Assembly: GCA_036384795.1 (NCBI GenBank)
Contig: DASVLP010000014.1
Coordinates: forward strand, 62,001 to 126,000
Length of the DNA stretch: 64,000 nt
Origin: Andeanibacterium sp036384795
Lineage (GTDB): Bacteria > Pseudomonadota > Alphaproteobacteria > Sphingomonadales > Sphingomonadaceae
Direction of reading: 5' to 3'
Shown piece after piece: positions 26,484 through 35,287 of the stretch. The notes beneath the pieces were generated by a model. It saw only the letters and a program-made list of their open reading frames with translations, was not told the DNA's origin and ran no database searches. The translations under genes were made by a program, and so were the position numbers. Within the stretch, counting starts at the first letter, position 1. Every line of letters begins with the position of its first letter.

Positions 26484-26747
26484 ATGGCAAACGGTTGGGC
26501 GCCGGACGGCGCGGTGCAGGACCAGATCGAGGATAGCGTCAAGGATGCTGTGTTGCGCTCGCGCGCCGATCTGCCGCGCGGCGAAGGCCTTGCCGAGTGC
26601 GAGGTCTGCGGTGAGGACATTCCCGAACCGAGGCGGCGGGCGCTGCCGGGTGCGCGCACCTGCGTCGCGTGTCAAGCGGTGCGCGACAAGCGCCCCAGGT
26701 TCACCGGCATCAATCGCCGCGGAAGCAAGGACAGCCAGCTTCGCTGA
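26484..26747 (+). CDS. DksA/TraR-family C4 zinc-finger protein
   Basis: 87 residues from an ATG with AAGGAG eight bases upstream. The four-cysteine zinc site is CEVCGEDIPEPRR followed by CVACQ, the pattern of short DksA/TraR proteins (YbiI-like). The N-terminal part is acidic and helical. Such proteins can bind the RNA polymerase secondary channel, but the role of the short ones is often unclear. It is divergent from the receptor at 23983 and convergent with the aldehyde oxidoreductase operon. Confidence 0.85.
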   Translation: MANGWAPDGAVQDQIEDSVKDAVLRSRADLPRGEGLAECEVCGEDIPEPRRRALPGARTCVACQAVRDKRPRFTGINRRGSKDSQLR

Positions 26748-26788
26748 ACTGAGGCAGCGAGGAAAATTTCGCAGATTCGAATTGCCCC

Positions 26789-28996
26789 TCAGGGCTCCGG
26801 CAACTGTGCAAGAACCTTGTCGGTCGTGATCGGAAAGCTGCGTACGCGCACCCCGCAAGCGTGATGGATCGCGTTGGCGATCGCCGCCCCGGCACCGCAG
26901 ATGCCGAGTTCGCCCACGCCCTTCGCCTGCAACGGGCTACCCGCGGGATCGCGTTCCTCGAGGAGCACAACGTCGAGCGCAGGCACGTCGAGATTCACCG
27001 GCACGTGGTATTCGGCAAGGTCGGGATTGACGAGGTGCCCGTCGCGCCGGTCGAACACCAGCTCTTCGGTCAGCGCGCTGCCGATGCCCCAGACCATGCC
27101 GCCGACGCATTGCGAACGCGCGGTCTTGCAGTTGAGCACCCGGCCGAGCGCGAAGGTGCCGTCGAAGCGGCGCACGCGCACTTCGCCGGTGTAGGCATTG
27201 ACGCCCATTTCGGCGAAGAACGCGCCGTACATCGCCGAATGGCACTTTTCCTCGATCTCGCCCGGCTTGAAATGGCCGGTCTCCTCGAGCTCCTGCCCGG
27301 CGAGCACATCGGGGAGGCTTGTGCGCCGATTGCCGACGATGGCGAGTCCGTCCTTCAGGGTGAGCTCCTGGTCGGTGCAGCCGAGCATCTCCGCCAGCTT
27401 TGCGCGGATCGCTTCGCATGCTTCGAACACCGCCGATCCGGTCGACGGCGCGCCCCAGCTTCCGCCGGACCCCGCGCCTGGCGGGAACGCGGAATCGCCT
27501 AGTCGCACGAGTACGTCGTCGGGGTTTAGCCCGAGCATCTCGGCGGCAATCTGGCCGAGCACCGTGTACGTGCCGGTGCCGATGTCGGTCATGTCGCTCT
27601 CGACGATCGCGGTCCCGTCCGGGCACAGCCGGACCCGGGCCTCGGCCTCGTTGAGGTTGTGCACCCGGGCCGCGGTGGCCATGCCGGTGCCGATCCACCA
27701 TTCGCCTTCGCGCCGACTGCAGGGCGCGCGGTCCGCACCGTTCCATCCGAACCGCTCGGCGCCCTGGGTCAAGCACTCCGCGAGCTTGCGCGAGCTGTAC
27801 GGAATGCCCTGGCTCGGGTGGCGCTCAGGGATATTGCGCAGCCGTAGCTCGACCGGGTCGAGGCCGATCGCGTCCGCCAGCTCGTCCATCGCGCACTCGA
27901 GCGCCAGCATGCCCACCGCCTCGCCCGGCGCGCGCACCGAACCGGCAGTCATCCGGTTCACCCGCGCGACCTCCAGGCGGATCGTGCGGTGCTCGCCGCG
28001 ATAGAGGAACTTGCTTGCCTGGGTCGCGGGCTCGACGAACTTCTCACCCGGCAGGTTAGAGGTCAGCGCCTCGTGCCCGAACCCGATCAGCCGGCCTTCT
28101 TCGTCGGCCGCAAGACGGAACCGCTGGCTGGTCTCCGAGCGGCGCATCACGCACTGGAACACCTGCTGGCGCAGCATCACCACCCGCACCGGGCGGTCCA
28201 GCTCCATCGCCGCGAGCGAGGCCGCGACCGCCTCTGCGCTGATGCCGAGCTTCGAACCGAACCCGCCGCCGACATAGCGCGAGATCAGCCGCACGCGTTC
28301 CGGCGCCAGGCCGACCGCATCGGCAAGCTCCTTCACGTTGTATTTGAGCATTTGCATGCTGAGGTGGACGGTGAGTGTCTGGCCATCCCACTGCGCGATC
28401 GCCGCATGCGGCTCCATCGGCGCGCTGTTGTGGCCTTCGGTGGTGTAGGTGACGTCGATAGCATGCGCCGCCTCGCGCATCGCCCGCTCGAGATCGCCCT
28501 GCACTTCCGACTTCGCGGTCTGCTCCTCGACCTCGGCATCTTTGGCATGCGGATCGAACACCGCGTCGTGCTCTTCGCGGTATTCGACCTCGAGACGCTT
28601 AGAAGCGTCGCGCGCCTGCTCGAAAGTCTCGGCGACGACCAGTGCGATCGGCTGACCGTAGTAATCGATCTTTCCCGGGCCCTGCTTGGGAGCCTTGCCC
28701 GCGCCGCCTTGCGCCGAGCGGACGGTCATCCGTGGGTCGTGAAGCACACCGACGACGCCCGGCATTTCCAGGACGGCGCGCGCATCGATGTTCGCGACCT
28801 CCCCCTTGGCGATGGTCGCAGTGACCAGCACGCCCTCAAGGCACCCGTCAATCTTGTACTCCGCGGCATATGTCGCGGTGCCGGTGACCTTGGCGGCGCC
28901 ATCCGGGCGGTCGAGCGGCTTGCCGATCACGCCTTGCGCCATGTGATCCAGGCGGTTGCGGGTGTCGGGCTCGTCCATGATCAGGGTGCGGGTCAC
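26789..28996 (-). CDS. paoC: Aldehyde oxidoreductase, molybdopterin-binding subunit (PaoC type)
   Basis: 735 residues from a GTG start that overlaps the stop of the FAD subunit (GTGA). Xanthine-oxidase-family large subunit carrying the molybdenum cofactor. Marks: GKPLDRPDGAAKVTG at the start, YVGGGFGSKLG, RAPGEAVGMLALECAMDEL, GTGTYTVLGQIAAEMLG, GSGGSWGAPSTGSA and, near the end, GVGELGICGAG with the catalytic Glu about residue 696. Length matches E. coli PaoC (about 730). It oxidises aldehydes to acids. Together with the 2Fe-2S and FAD/4Fe-4S subunits it should form a heterotrimer. No maturation factor (PaoD/XdhC) is seen nearby. Confidence 0.92.
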   Translation of the reverse strand: MTRTLIMDEPDTRNRLDHMAQGVIGKPLDRPDGAAKVTGTATYAAEYKIDGCLEGVLVTATIAKGEVANIDARAVLEMPGVVGVLHDPRMTVRSAQGGAGKAPKQGPGKIDYYGQPIALVVAETFEQARDASKRLEVEYREEHDAVFDPHAKDAEVEEQTAKSEVQGDLERAMREAAHAIDVTYTTEGHNSAPMEPHAAIAQWDGQTLTVHLSMQMLKYNVKELADAVGLAPERVRLISRYVGGGFGSKLGISAEAVAASLAAMELDRPVRVVMLRQQVFQCVMRRSETSQRFRLAADEEGRLIGFGHEALTSNLPGEKFVEPATQASKFLYRGEHRTIRLEVARVNRMTAGSVRAPGEAVGMLALECAMDELADAIGLDPVELRLRNIPERHPSQGIPYSSRKLAECLTQGAERFGWNGADRAPCSRREGEWWIGTGMATAARVHNLNEAEARVRLCPDGTAIVESDMTDIGTGTYTVLGQIAAEMLGLNPDDVLVRLGDSAFPPGAGSGGSWGAPSTGSAVFEACEAIRAKLAEMLGCTDQELTLKDGLAIVGNRRTSLPDVLAGQELEETGHFKPGEIEEKCHSAMYGAFFAEMGVNAYTGEVRVRRFDGTFALGRVLNCKTARSQCVGGMVWGIGSALTEELVFDRRDGHLVNPDLAEYHVPVNLDVPALDVVLLEERDPAGSPLQAKGVGELGICGAGAAIANAIHHACGVRVRSFPITTDKVLAQLPEP

Positions 28997-29973
28997 GCGG
29001 CGGTTACCGTCGCTTCGCGCAGCACCGCCTTGAGCGTGCGGCGCGCGAGTGGAACCTTGAAGTCGTTCGAGCCCCACACCCGCGCGCCTTCGAGCAGCAG
29101 GTCGGCCGCATGATCGAACAATGCGTCCGAGGGGGCGTTGCCGACCAGCGCTCTGTCGATCCGCGGATCGTGCCATGGCTTGTGCGCAAGGCCGCCGAAC
29201 GCGAGCGAGGCGCTGGCGATCCGTCCCTCCCCCATCCGCACGACCGCCGCGATCGAGACCAGCGCGAACGCGTAGGACGCGCGGTCGCGCACCTTGCGGT
29301 AGAGCTGAATGCCTCCGACGGGCGGTGGGAGAGTGACGGCGGTGATCACTTCGCCCGGCTCGAGCACGTTGTCCTTCGCGGGCCGGTCGCCGGGAAGCCG
29401 GTGGAAATCGCGCGCCGGAAGCCTGCGGCCTCCGCCGTCGGGCGTCGCGATCTCGACGGTCGCATCGAGCGCGCAGAGCGCGACCGCCATGTCGCCGGGA
29501 TAGGTCGCGATGCACAGCTCGTTGGTGCCGAGGATCGCATGATTGCGATTGAAGCCGCCGATCGCGCCGCAACCGCTGCCCGGTACGCGTTTGTTGCACG
29601 GCTGATCGATATTGTAGAAGTAATAGCAGCGGGTGCGCTGGCACAGGTTGCCGCCAGTGGTCGCCTTGTTGCGCAGCTGGAAGGTCGCCCCGGCCAGGAT
29701 CGCGCGGGCGAGCACCGGATAGTCGCGGCGAATGCGCATGTCGGCCGCGCAGGCGCTGTTGGTCACCAAGGCGCCAATCCTGAGCCCGCCATCGGCCGGT
29801 TCGATCTGCGCGAGCGGCAGGCGGTTGACGTCGACCAGCCGGTCTGGCGCCTCGACTTCGAGTTTCATCAGGTCGAGCAGGTTGGTGCCGCCGGCGATCG
29901 GGCGCGCTCCGTCCCGGCTCATCCGCACAGCCGCCGCCACGTCATCGGCACGGGCGTAAGTGAACGGCCTCAC
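28993..29973 (-). CDS. paoB: Aldehyde oxidoreductase, FAD-binding subunit with 4Fe-4S site (PaoB type)
   Basis: 326 residues from a GTG that overlaps the stop of the 2Fe-2S subunit (GTGA). The FAD fold is shown by IAGGTNLLDLMK and ATTGGNLCQ. The insertion QRTRCYYFYNIDQPCNKR followed by PGSGC supplies the cysteines of the extra 4Fe-4S cluster that distinguishes PaoB from ordinary xanthine-dehydrogenase FAD subunits. Middle gene of the operon; electrons pass from molybdenum through 2Fe-2S clusters to this FAD. Confidence 0.92.
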   Translation of the reverse strand: MRPFTYARADDVAAAVRMSRDGARPIAGGTNLLDLMKLEVEAPDRLVDVNRLPLAQIEPADGGLRIGALVTNSACAADMRIRRDYPVLARAILAGATFQLRNKATTGGNLCQRTRCYYFYNIDQPCNKRVPGSGCGAIGGFNRNHAILGTNELCIATYPGDMAVALCALDATVEIATPDGGGRRLPARDFHRLPGDRPAKDNVLEPGEVITAVTLPPPVGGIQLYRKVRDRASYAFALVSIAAVVRMGEGRIASASLAFGGLAHKPWHDPRIDRALVGNAPSDALFDHAADLLLEGARVWGSNDFKVPLARRTLKAVLREATVTAA

Positions 29974-30470
29974 CGGGCGCCCTCCAGCACCTCGACGATC
30001 GCGTCGACGATGTTGGGATAGGCGCCGCAGCGGCACAAATTGCCGCTCATCCGCTCGGCGATTTCCTCCCGGGTGAGTCGGACCTCTCCGGCGAGGTCCC
30101 TGGTGACGAAGCTTGGCCAGCCGGCAGCGGCTTCGTCGAGCAAGGCCTTGGCGGAGCAGATCTGCCCCGGCGTGCAATAGCCGCACTGATACCCGTCGTG
30201 CTTGACGAACGCGGCCTGCAGGGGATGCATGGCGGCGGGAATGCCGAGGCCTTCGATGGTCACGATCTCGTCGCCCTCATGCATCACCGCAAGGCTGAGG
30301 CACGAGTTGATCCGCCTGCCGTTCACCAGCACCGTGCATGCCCCGCACTGGCCGTGGTCGCAGCCCTTCTTGGTTCCGGTAAGGCCACAGTCGCGGCGCA
30401 GGAAATCCAGCAGGCTGACGCGCGGATCCCCGGCGAATTCGCGCGGCTCGCCGTTCACGGTGAGAGGCAT
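29970..30470 (-). CDS. paoA: Aldehyde oxidoreductase, 2Fe-2S subunit (PaoA type)
   Basis: 166 residues from the ATG at 30470, with AGGAG six bases upstream. First cluster: GCDHGQCGACTVLVNG plus a later Cys (INSC). Second cluster: QCGYCTPGQ and NLCRCGAYPN. E. coli PaoA has a Tat signal that sends the complex to the periplasm; here the protein starts directly with MPLTVNGEP, so the complex should stay in the cytoplasm. First gene of the three-gene operon. Confidence 0.92.
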   Translation of the reverse strand: MPLTVNGEPREFAGDPRVSLLDFLRRDCGLTGTKKGCDHGQCGACTVLVNGRRINSCLSLAVMHEGDEIVTIEGLGIPAAMHPLQAAFVKHDGYQCGYCTPGQICSAKALLDEAAAGWPSFVTRDLAGEVRLTREEIAERMSGNLCRCGAYPNIVDAIVEVLEGAR

Positions 30471-30582
30471 GGGCAACTCCTGACACGACGCCAACGCATC
30501 GGGCGGGTTTCGGGTCCGGGGCTGCCGCACGGCCTCCCGGTGCATGCGAGCGGGCGAACGATCCCGTCCGCCTCGTGCGCCC

Positions 30583-31527
30583 TCAAGCCGCGGCGGGGGT
30601 GGGCGCTTCCTTCGCCTGCCACAAGTGCGCGCGGTAACGGTCGAAGCAGCGCTTACCGCAGGTCAGGCGCATCAGCGCGCCTTCGGCGATCGCCACCGCC
30701 CGGCGCGGATCTTCCTTTATCAAGGGGTGCAGCGCTTCGCGGTTCCAGGCCTCGCTGTGCTTGACGTCGAGCACCGCGTGGAGATCGAAATAGTGGCGTT
30801 CCTTGCCGCTGAGCCCAATGCGCCGGAGGCCTTTGGCGACCATGGCCGAACGGCCCGGCGCGGTCAGTTCGATGACGCCCAGCGCCCCGACCGATTGCCA
30901 GGTATAGCGCCGACACGTCGCCATCGCGGTCATCGCGTTTGCCAGGGCGAGGCTTTCGCCCACGGTGTTCTCGATCGTCGGCTCGACCGCCAGCGTCTCG
31001 ACCAGCGCATCGAGCATGGGTCCGTGCATGCCCTTGGGATTGCCGCGTCCCATCTCGTCCCAATAGTTGCGTGCGAGCTCCAGCTTGGCGGCAACGGGCA
31101 GCTTGACTTGCGTGTAAGCGACCAGATCCTCGAACCCGGCTTCGCCGGCTGCCTCCTGCTCGAAGAACCAGCGCAGCTGGTCGCGGCTCGCCGTGCCGGC
31201 GAGCCATGGGAACAGAGGGTCGCCCTGCCCCGGGCCGACTTCCTTGAGGTTCTCGAACCAGGCGACGAACGCATCCGGGTCGGTGGGGACGTTCGCCGCC
31301 TCGGCGCGCACGTCCGCGCGCAGGCATTCCATGAATTCGCCTTCGACGCGCAGCATGTGGAAATCGCTTTCCAGCCGGCTCGCCCAATCGCCGGTGGGAA
31401 ACTGCGGCGCAAGTCGCTGGCGGTTCCAACGGGCCAGCACCCGCTGGAAGTTGTCGGAATAGAAATGCTCGCGGGATCGGTAACGCTGAATGGGCAAATC
31501 GTCATTCGACGGGTTCAGGAGCAGCAT
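30583..31527 (-). CDS. Haem-oxygenase-like diiron protein (iron-containing redox enzyme family)
   Basis: 314 residues from the ATG at 31527 (GAGG six bases upstream; a GTG two codons earlier is possible). Largely helical. The middle and C-terminal parts carry Glu and His patterns expected of the haem-oxygenase-like diiron fold: WFFEQEAAGEAGFEDL, YWDEMGRGNPKGMHG and HYFDLHAVLDVKHSE. Members of this fold are oxygenases or oxidases that act on amino acids, fatty acids or small metabolites. It is divergent from cyanophycin synthetase across a 205-base AT-rich gap, suggesting shared regulation. Substrate unknown. Confidence 0.75.
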   Translation of the reverse strand: MLLLNPSNDDLPIQRYRSREHFYSDNFQRVLARWNRQRLAPQFPTGDWASRLESDFHMLRVEGEFMECLRADVRAEAANVPTDPDAFVAWFENLKEVGPGQGDPLFPWLAGTASRDQLRWFFEQEAAGEAGFEDLVAYTQVKLPVAAKLELARNYWDEMGRGNPKGMHGPMLDALVETLAVEPTIENTVGESLALANAMTAMATCRRYTWQSVGALGVIELTAPGRSAMVAKGLRRIGLSGKERHYFDLHAVLDVKHSEAWNREALHPLIKEDPRRAVAIAEGALMRLTCGKRCFDRYRAHLWQAKEAPTPAAA

Positions 31528-31732
31528 AGACACCTCGTTTTGAGTTCCCCTCCAAACGCCGAGGCCATGTCCGAAGTTCCGTTCCGAACCTCTCTCGTTG
31601 CTGAATTAATCGGAATTTGGTGCAAAAAAATCCTTATTTTAACAAAAGTTATGAGTTGTGGCCGGCCATCAGGAAAGGAACAGACCAGTTGGTCGATCGT
31701 TTGGAATAATCTCGCACTCAGCGCAGGACGAC
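31528..31732. promoter_or_regulatory. Divergent AT-rich promoter gap, diiron gene / cphA
   Basis: 205 bases between divergent starts. The stretch 31600-31660 is strikingly AT-rich for this genome (AAAAAAATCCTTATTTTAAC) and probably holds the promoters for both directions. No inverted repeat or known operator was recognised. Confidence 0.5.
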
Positions 31733-34459
31733 ATGAAGACACGAGCTAAGCCCGAGGGCGGTCGCGGGCCGCTCCGCTTGCCTTTCCGGGTGGTCGAGAA
31801 GCGGGTCTACCGCGGGCCGAATATCTTCAGCCGACGCCCGGTGGTGCGCATCCGGGTCGACCTGGGCGAGCTCGAAGCCTGGCCCACCAACAAGCTGCCG
31901 GGCTTTTCGGAACACCTGCTCGCCGCGTTGCCGGGGCTGAGCAAGCACGGCTGCTCGTGTCCCGAAGAGGGCGGCTTTGCGCATCGCCTCGAACTGGGCA
32001 CTTGGCTGGGTCACGTGATCGAGCACGTCGCGCTCGAGCTGCAGACCCTGGCCGGCAGCCCGGTTTCGCGAGGGAAGACCCGCTCGGTGCGGGGCCACCC
32101 CGGATATTACGACATCCTTTATCGCTATCGCGATGAAGCCTTGGCCCTCGCCGCGGGGGATGCCGCCATTGAGCTGGTCCTGTCGCTGCTGCCCGGGCGT
32201 CTGCGCCCGGCCGGGAACGCCGACGAGGCGCCGGACGTATCCCGGATCGTCGCGGGGCTCGGAGAGCTCCGGGCGCGCAACGGCCTGGGGCCCTCGACCG
32301 CCGCGCTCGCCGAGGCGGCCGAGCGCCGCGGCATTCCGGTCGCCAGGCTTGACCGGCAAGGCTACCTCCAGCTCGGCTACGGCAGCTGCCAGCAACGGCT
32401 GAGCGCAAGCATTACCGGGCGCACCTCGCACGTCGCGGTAATGGCCGCGGGCAACAAGGACCGCACGCGGGAGATATTGCGCGAGATCGGCCTTCCCGCT
32501 CCGCGCGGGCAAGTGGTGCGCAGTGCCGCGGCCGCGTGGCAGGCGGCGCAAGAGCTGGGCCTTCCGGTGGTGGTCAAGCCGCGCGACGGCAATCACGGGC
32601 GAGGCGTGACCACCGACCTGCACTCCGAAGACGCCGTCCGCGCCGCATTCGAGCTCGCCGCGGCGATCAGCCCGCGGGTGATCGTCGAGCAGCACATGCC
32701 AGGCAATGACCACCGCATCCTGGTCGTAGACGGCAAAGTGGTGGCGGTGGCGGAGCGCGAACCGCCAGCGGTCGTCGGCGACGGCGAGCGTTCGATCGGA
32801 GAACTGATCGAGCTGCTGAATGCCGATCCCCGTCGCGGCACGGGCCATGAGAACGTGCTCACCCGGATTCAGGTGGACGGCGGGCTCGAAGATTGGCTGG
32901 CGCGGCAAAACCTGCAACTTTCGAGCGTGCCCGGGCCGGGCGAGCGCGTGTTCCTGCGGGGAAACGCCAATTTATCCAGCGGCGGCACGGCCATCGATCG
33001 CACCGAGGTGATCCATCCCGAGAACCGGCTGACCGCCGAGCTCGCGGCCCGGGCGATCGGTCTCGATGTCGCCGGGGTGGACTTCGTGTGCCCGGATATC
33101 ACCCGCCCGGTCAGCGAGACCGGCGGCGGCATTGTCGAGGTCAACGCGGCACCCGGCCTGCGGATGCATCTCGCGCCCTCCGAAGGGCAGGCGCGCGACG
33201 TGGCCGGCCCGATCATCGACATGCTGTATCCCCGCGGCGCGCGCAGCCGAATCCCGATCGTCGCGATCACCGGGACCAACGGCAAGTCCACCACCGCCCG
33301 GATGGTCTCCGCCATTCTGCGGGCAAACGGCTTGCGAGTGGGCATGACCAATACCAGCGGCGTTTACATTGACGACGTGCTGCTCAAGCCCGGCGATGCC
33401 AGCGGCCCGAAAAGCGCGCGGATGCTGCTTGGCAATCCGGCCGTGGACGCGGCGGTGCTTGAAACGGCGCGGGGCGGGATCCTGCGCGAAGGGCTGGCGT
33501 TCGACCATTCCACGGTCGGCGCAGTGCTCAACATTTCGGCCGATCACCTGGGGCTCAAGGGCATCGATACGCTGCGCGATCTGGCGCGGGTGAAATCGGT
33601 GGTTGTCCAAAGCGTCGCCCGCAAGGGCGCCGCGGTACTCAACTGGGACGATCCCTATACCCGCGCAATGGCGCGCCAGTCGCGGGCCAGGGTGATCTGG
33701 TTCAGTCTCGCGTCCAGCGCGAGCGATCCGCATCTCGCGGCACACCTGCAAGCCCGCGGCAAAGCGGTATTCCGGGAATGCGAGGGCGACCGGGACGAGC
33801 TCGTCCTCTATCACGGCGCGGAGCGCATTCCGGTCGTCGCGGCCAAGGATATCCCCGCGACGCTGGGCGGATATGCGCACTTCAACGTCGCGAACGCGCT
33901 CGCGGCAATTGCGATGGCTACCGCGCTGCGCGTCGACGTGGCGACGATCGCCCGCGCGCTCCGCGGCTTCGCCTCGAGCTACGAGGACAACCCGGGCCGC
34001 CTGAACGTGATCGACGATCATCCGTTTAGGATCGTCCTCGATTATGCGCACAACCCGGCCGGCTTGCGGGCCTTGGGTGATTGCCTCGCCGCGCTGCGCC
34101 CGGGCAAGGGCCGCACGATCGGCATGGTTTCGATTCCCGGTGACCGACGTGACGAAGACATCCTCGAACTCGGCCGGATCGCCCTCGAAACGTTCGACTA
34201 CGTCGTGTTTCGGGAAAGCCCCGACGGCCGGGGCCGGTCGCGCGGCGAAGTCATTCGGCTGCTGGAGCAGGGCGCTAAGCAGGCTGCGCGTTCGGTTGGC
34301 CGTTACGAATCCGTTCTCGACGAGCCCGACGCGGTCGAGCGCTGCCTGGCTATCGCGCGGGCAGGGGATCTGGTCGCGCTCCTGCCCACCCGGATCGCCG
34401 CCGTTTACCAGCAGGTGACGCTCCACCGGCCGAACGGGCAAAATGTCCATGCTGCCTGA
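31733..34459 (+). CDS. cphA: Cyanophycin synthetase
   Basis: 908 residues. Builds the Asp-Arg polymer cyanophycin with ATP. Domain order is as in known CphA: an N-terminal domain (1 to about 165, with the GHVIEHVALELQ helix), an ATP-grasp domain (about 215-470; VVKPRDGNHGRGV, VNAAPGLRMH) that adds Asp, and a Mur-ligase-like domain (from about 490) with P-loop GTNGKS at 514-519, ETARGGILREGL and DYAHNPAG, which adds Arg. AGGA lies four bases before the ATG at 31733. The cyanophycinase gene follows after 12 bases. Cytoplasmic; provides nitrogen storage. Confidence 0.95.
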   Translation: MKTRAKPEGGRGPLRLPFRVVEKRVYRGPNIFSRRPVVRIRVDLGELEAWPTNKLPGFSEHLLAALPGLSKHGCSCPEEGGFAHRLELGTWLGHVIEHVALELQTLAGSPVSRGKTRSVRGHPGYYDILYRYRDEALALAAGDAAIELVLSLLPGRLRPAGNADEAPDVSRIVAGLGELRARNGLGPSTAALAEAAERRGIPVARLDRQGYLQLGYGSCQQRLSASITGRTSHVAVMAAGNKDRTREILREIGLPAPRGQVVRSAAAAWQAAQELGLPVVVKPRDGNHGRGVTTDLHSEDAVRAAFELAAAISPRVIVEQHMPGNDHRILVVDGKVVAVAEREPPAVVGDGERSIGELIELLNADPRRGTGHENVLTRIQVDGGLEDWLARQNLQLSSVPGPGERVFLRGNANLSSGGTAIDRTEVIHPENRLTAELAARAIGLDVAGVDFVCPDITRPVSETGGGIVEVNAAPGLRMHLAPSEGQARDVAGPIIDMLYPRGARSRIPIVAITGTNGKSTTARMVSAILRANGLRVGMTNTSGVYIDDVLLKPGDASGPKSARMLLGNPAVDAAVLETARGGILREGLAFDHSTVGAVLNISADHLGLKGIDTLRDLARVKSVVVQSVARKGAAVLNWDDPYTRAMARQSRARVIWFSLASSASDPHLAAHLQARGKAVFRECEGDRDELVLYHGAERIPVVAAKDIPATLGGYAHFNVANALAAIAMATALRVDVATIARALRGFASSYEDNPGRLNVIDDHPFRIVLDYAHNPAGLRALGDCLAALRPGKGRTIGMVSIPGDRRDEDILELGRIALETFDYVVFRESPDGRGRSRGEVIRLLEQGAKQAARSVGRYESVLDEPDAVERCLAIARAGDLVALLPTRIAAVYQQVTLHRPNGQNVHAA

Positions 34460-34471
34460 AGGAGGGCCTCG

Positions 34472-35287
34472 ATGAGTGAGACCGGCGGGCCGCTGATCAT
34501 CATCGGCGGACACGAAGACAAAGAAGATCGGCTCGAAATCCTGCGGACCATCGCGAGCGAAATCGCGGGCGGCAAGCTCGTGATCGCGACGGTGGCCAGC
34601 CACAAGCCGGAAGGCTATTTCGAGACTTACCAGGAAGCTTTCGCGAAACTGGGACAACACAACCTGGTCGAGCTCTATGTGAACGAACGCGCGGAAAGCC
34701 ATCAGGAGGAGACGCTTGCGCCGCTGATCGATGCGGCGGGGGTGTTCTTCTCCGGCGGAGACCAGCTGCGCATCTCGAGCCAGATCGGCGATACGCCGAT
34801 CGAGCGAATGGTGCGCGACATCCACCGCCGGGGCGGTCTCATCGCGGGCACTTCGGCCGGCGCAGCGGCGATGAGCGAGATCATGCTGGTCAAAGGGTCG
34901 AGCGCCGAGACCCATCGGATCGGCGACCTGCACATGGCGCCGGGCCTTGGCCTGGTCCGCGACGCGATCATCGACCAGCACTTCGCCGAGCGCGGCCGGA
35001 TCGGCCGGCTGATGGGAGCGGTCGCCCAGAACCCTCGCGTGGTCGGGATCGGCATCGACGAGAACACCGCGATCGTGGTGCGCGGCAGCAGCTTTACGGT
35101 CATCGGCGAAGGGGCGGTCTACATCGTCGACGGCGAAGAGGTCAGCCACTCGAACATTTCCGAGGCGGAGCCCCACCGCACCCTCTCGATGCACGACGTG
35201 CGCCTGCATGTGCTGAGCCGGGGCGACGGTTTCGACATTCCGACCCGCCGACCCACCGCCGCTGTGCCCGACGAAGGCCGCGCGTGA
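34472..35287 (+). CDS. cphB: Cyanophycinase
   Basis: 271 residues. Serine exopeptidase of family S51 that releases beta-Asp-Arg dipeptides from cyanophycin. Marks are IIIGGHEDK at the start, FFSGGDQLRI, the nucleophile in AGTSAGAAAM (Ser128), and DQHFAERGRIGRL. GGAGGG precedes the ATG. The stop overlaps the GTG of the methyltransferase gene, so the three genes form one operon with cphA. Confidence 0.95.
   Translation: MSETGGPLIIIGGHEDKEDRLEILRTIASEIAGGKLVIATVASHKPEGYFETYQEAFAKLGQHNLVELYVNERAESHQEETLAPLIDAAGVFFSGGDQLRISSQIGDTPIERMVRDIHRRGGLIAGTSAGAAAMSEIMLVKGSSAETHRIGDLHMAPGLGLVRDAIIDQHFAERGRIGRLMGAVAQNPRVVGIGIDENTAIVVRGSSFTVIGEGAVYIVDGEEVSHSNISEAEPHRTLSMHDVRLHVLSRGDGFDIPTRRPTAAVPDEGRA

Noticed and set aside
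32972..35209. 745-codon minus-strand open frame across cphA and cphB
   Set aside because: It crosses the ends of two well-identified genes on the other strand and has no family features; a shadow frame.
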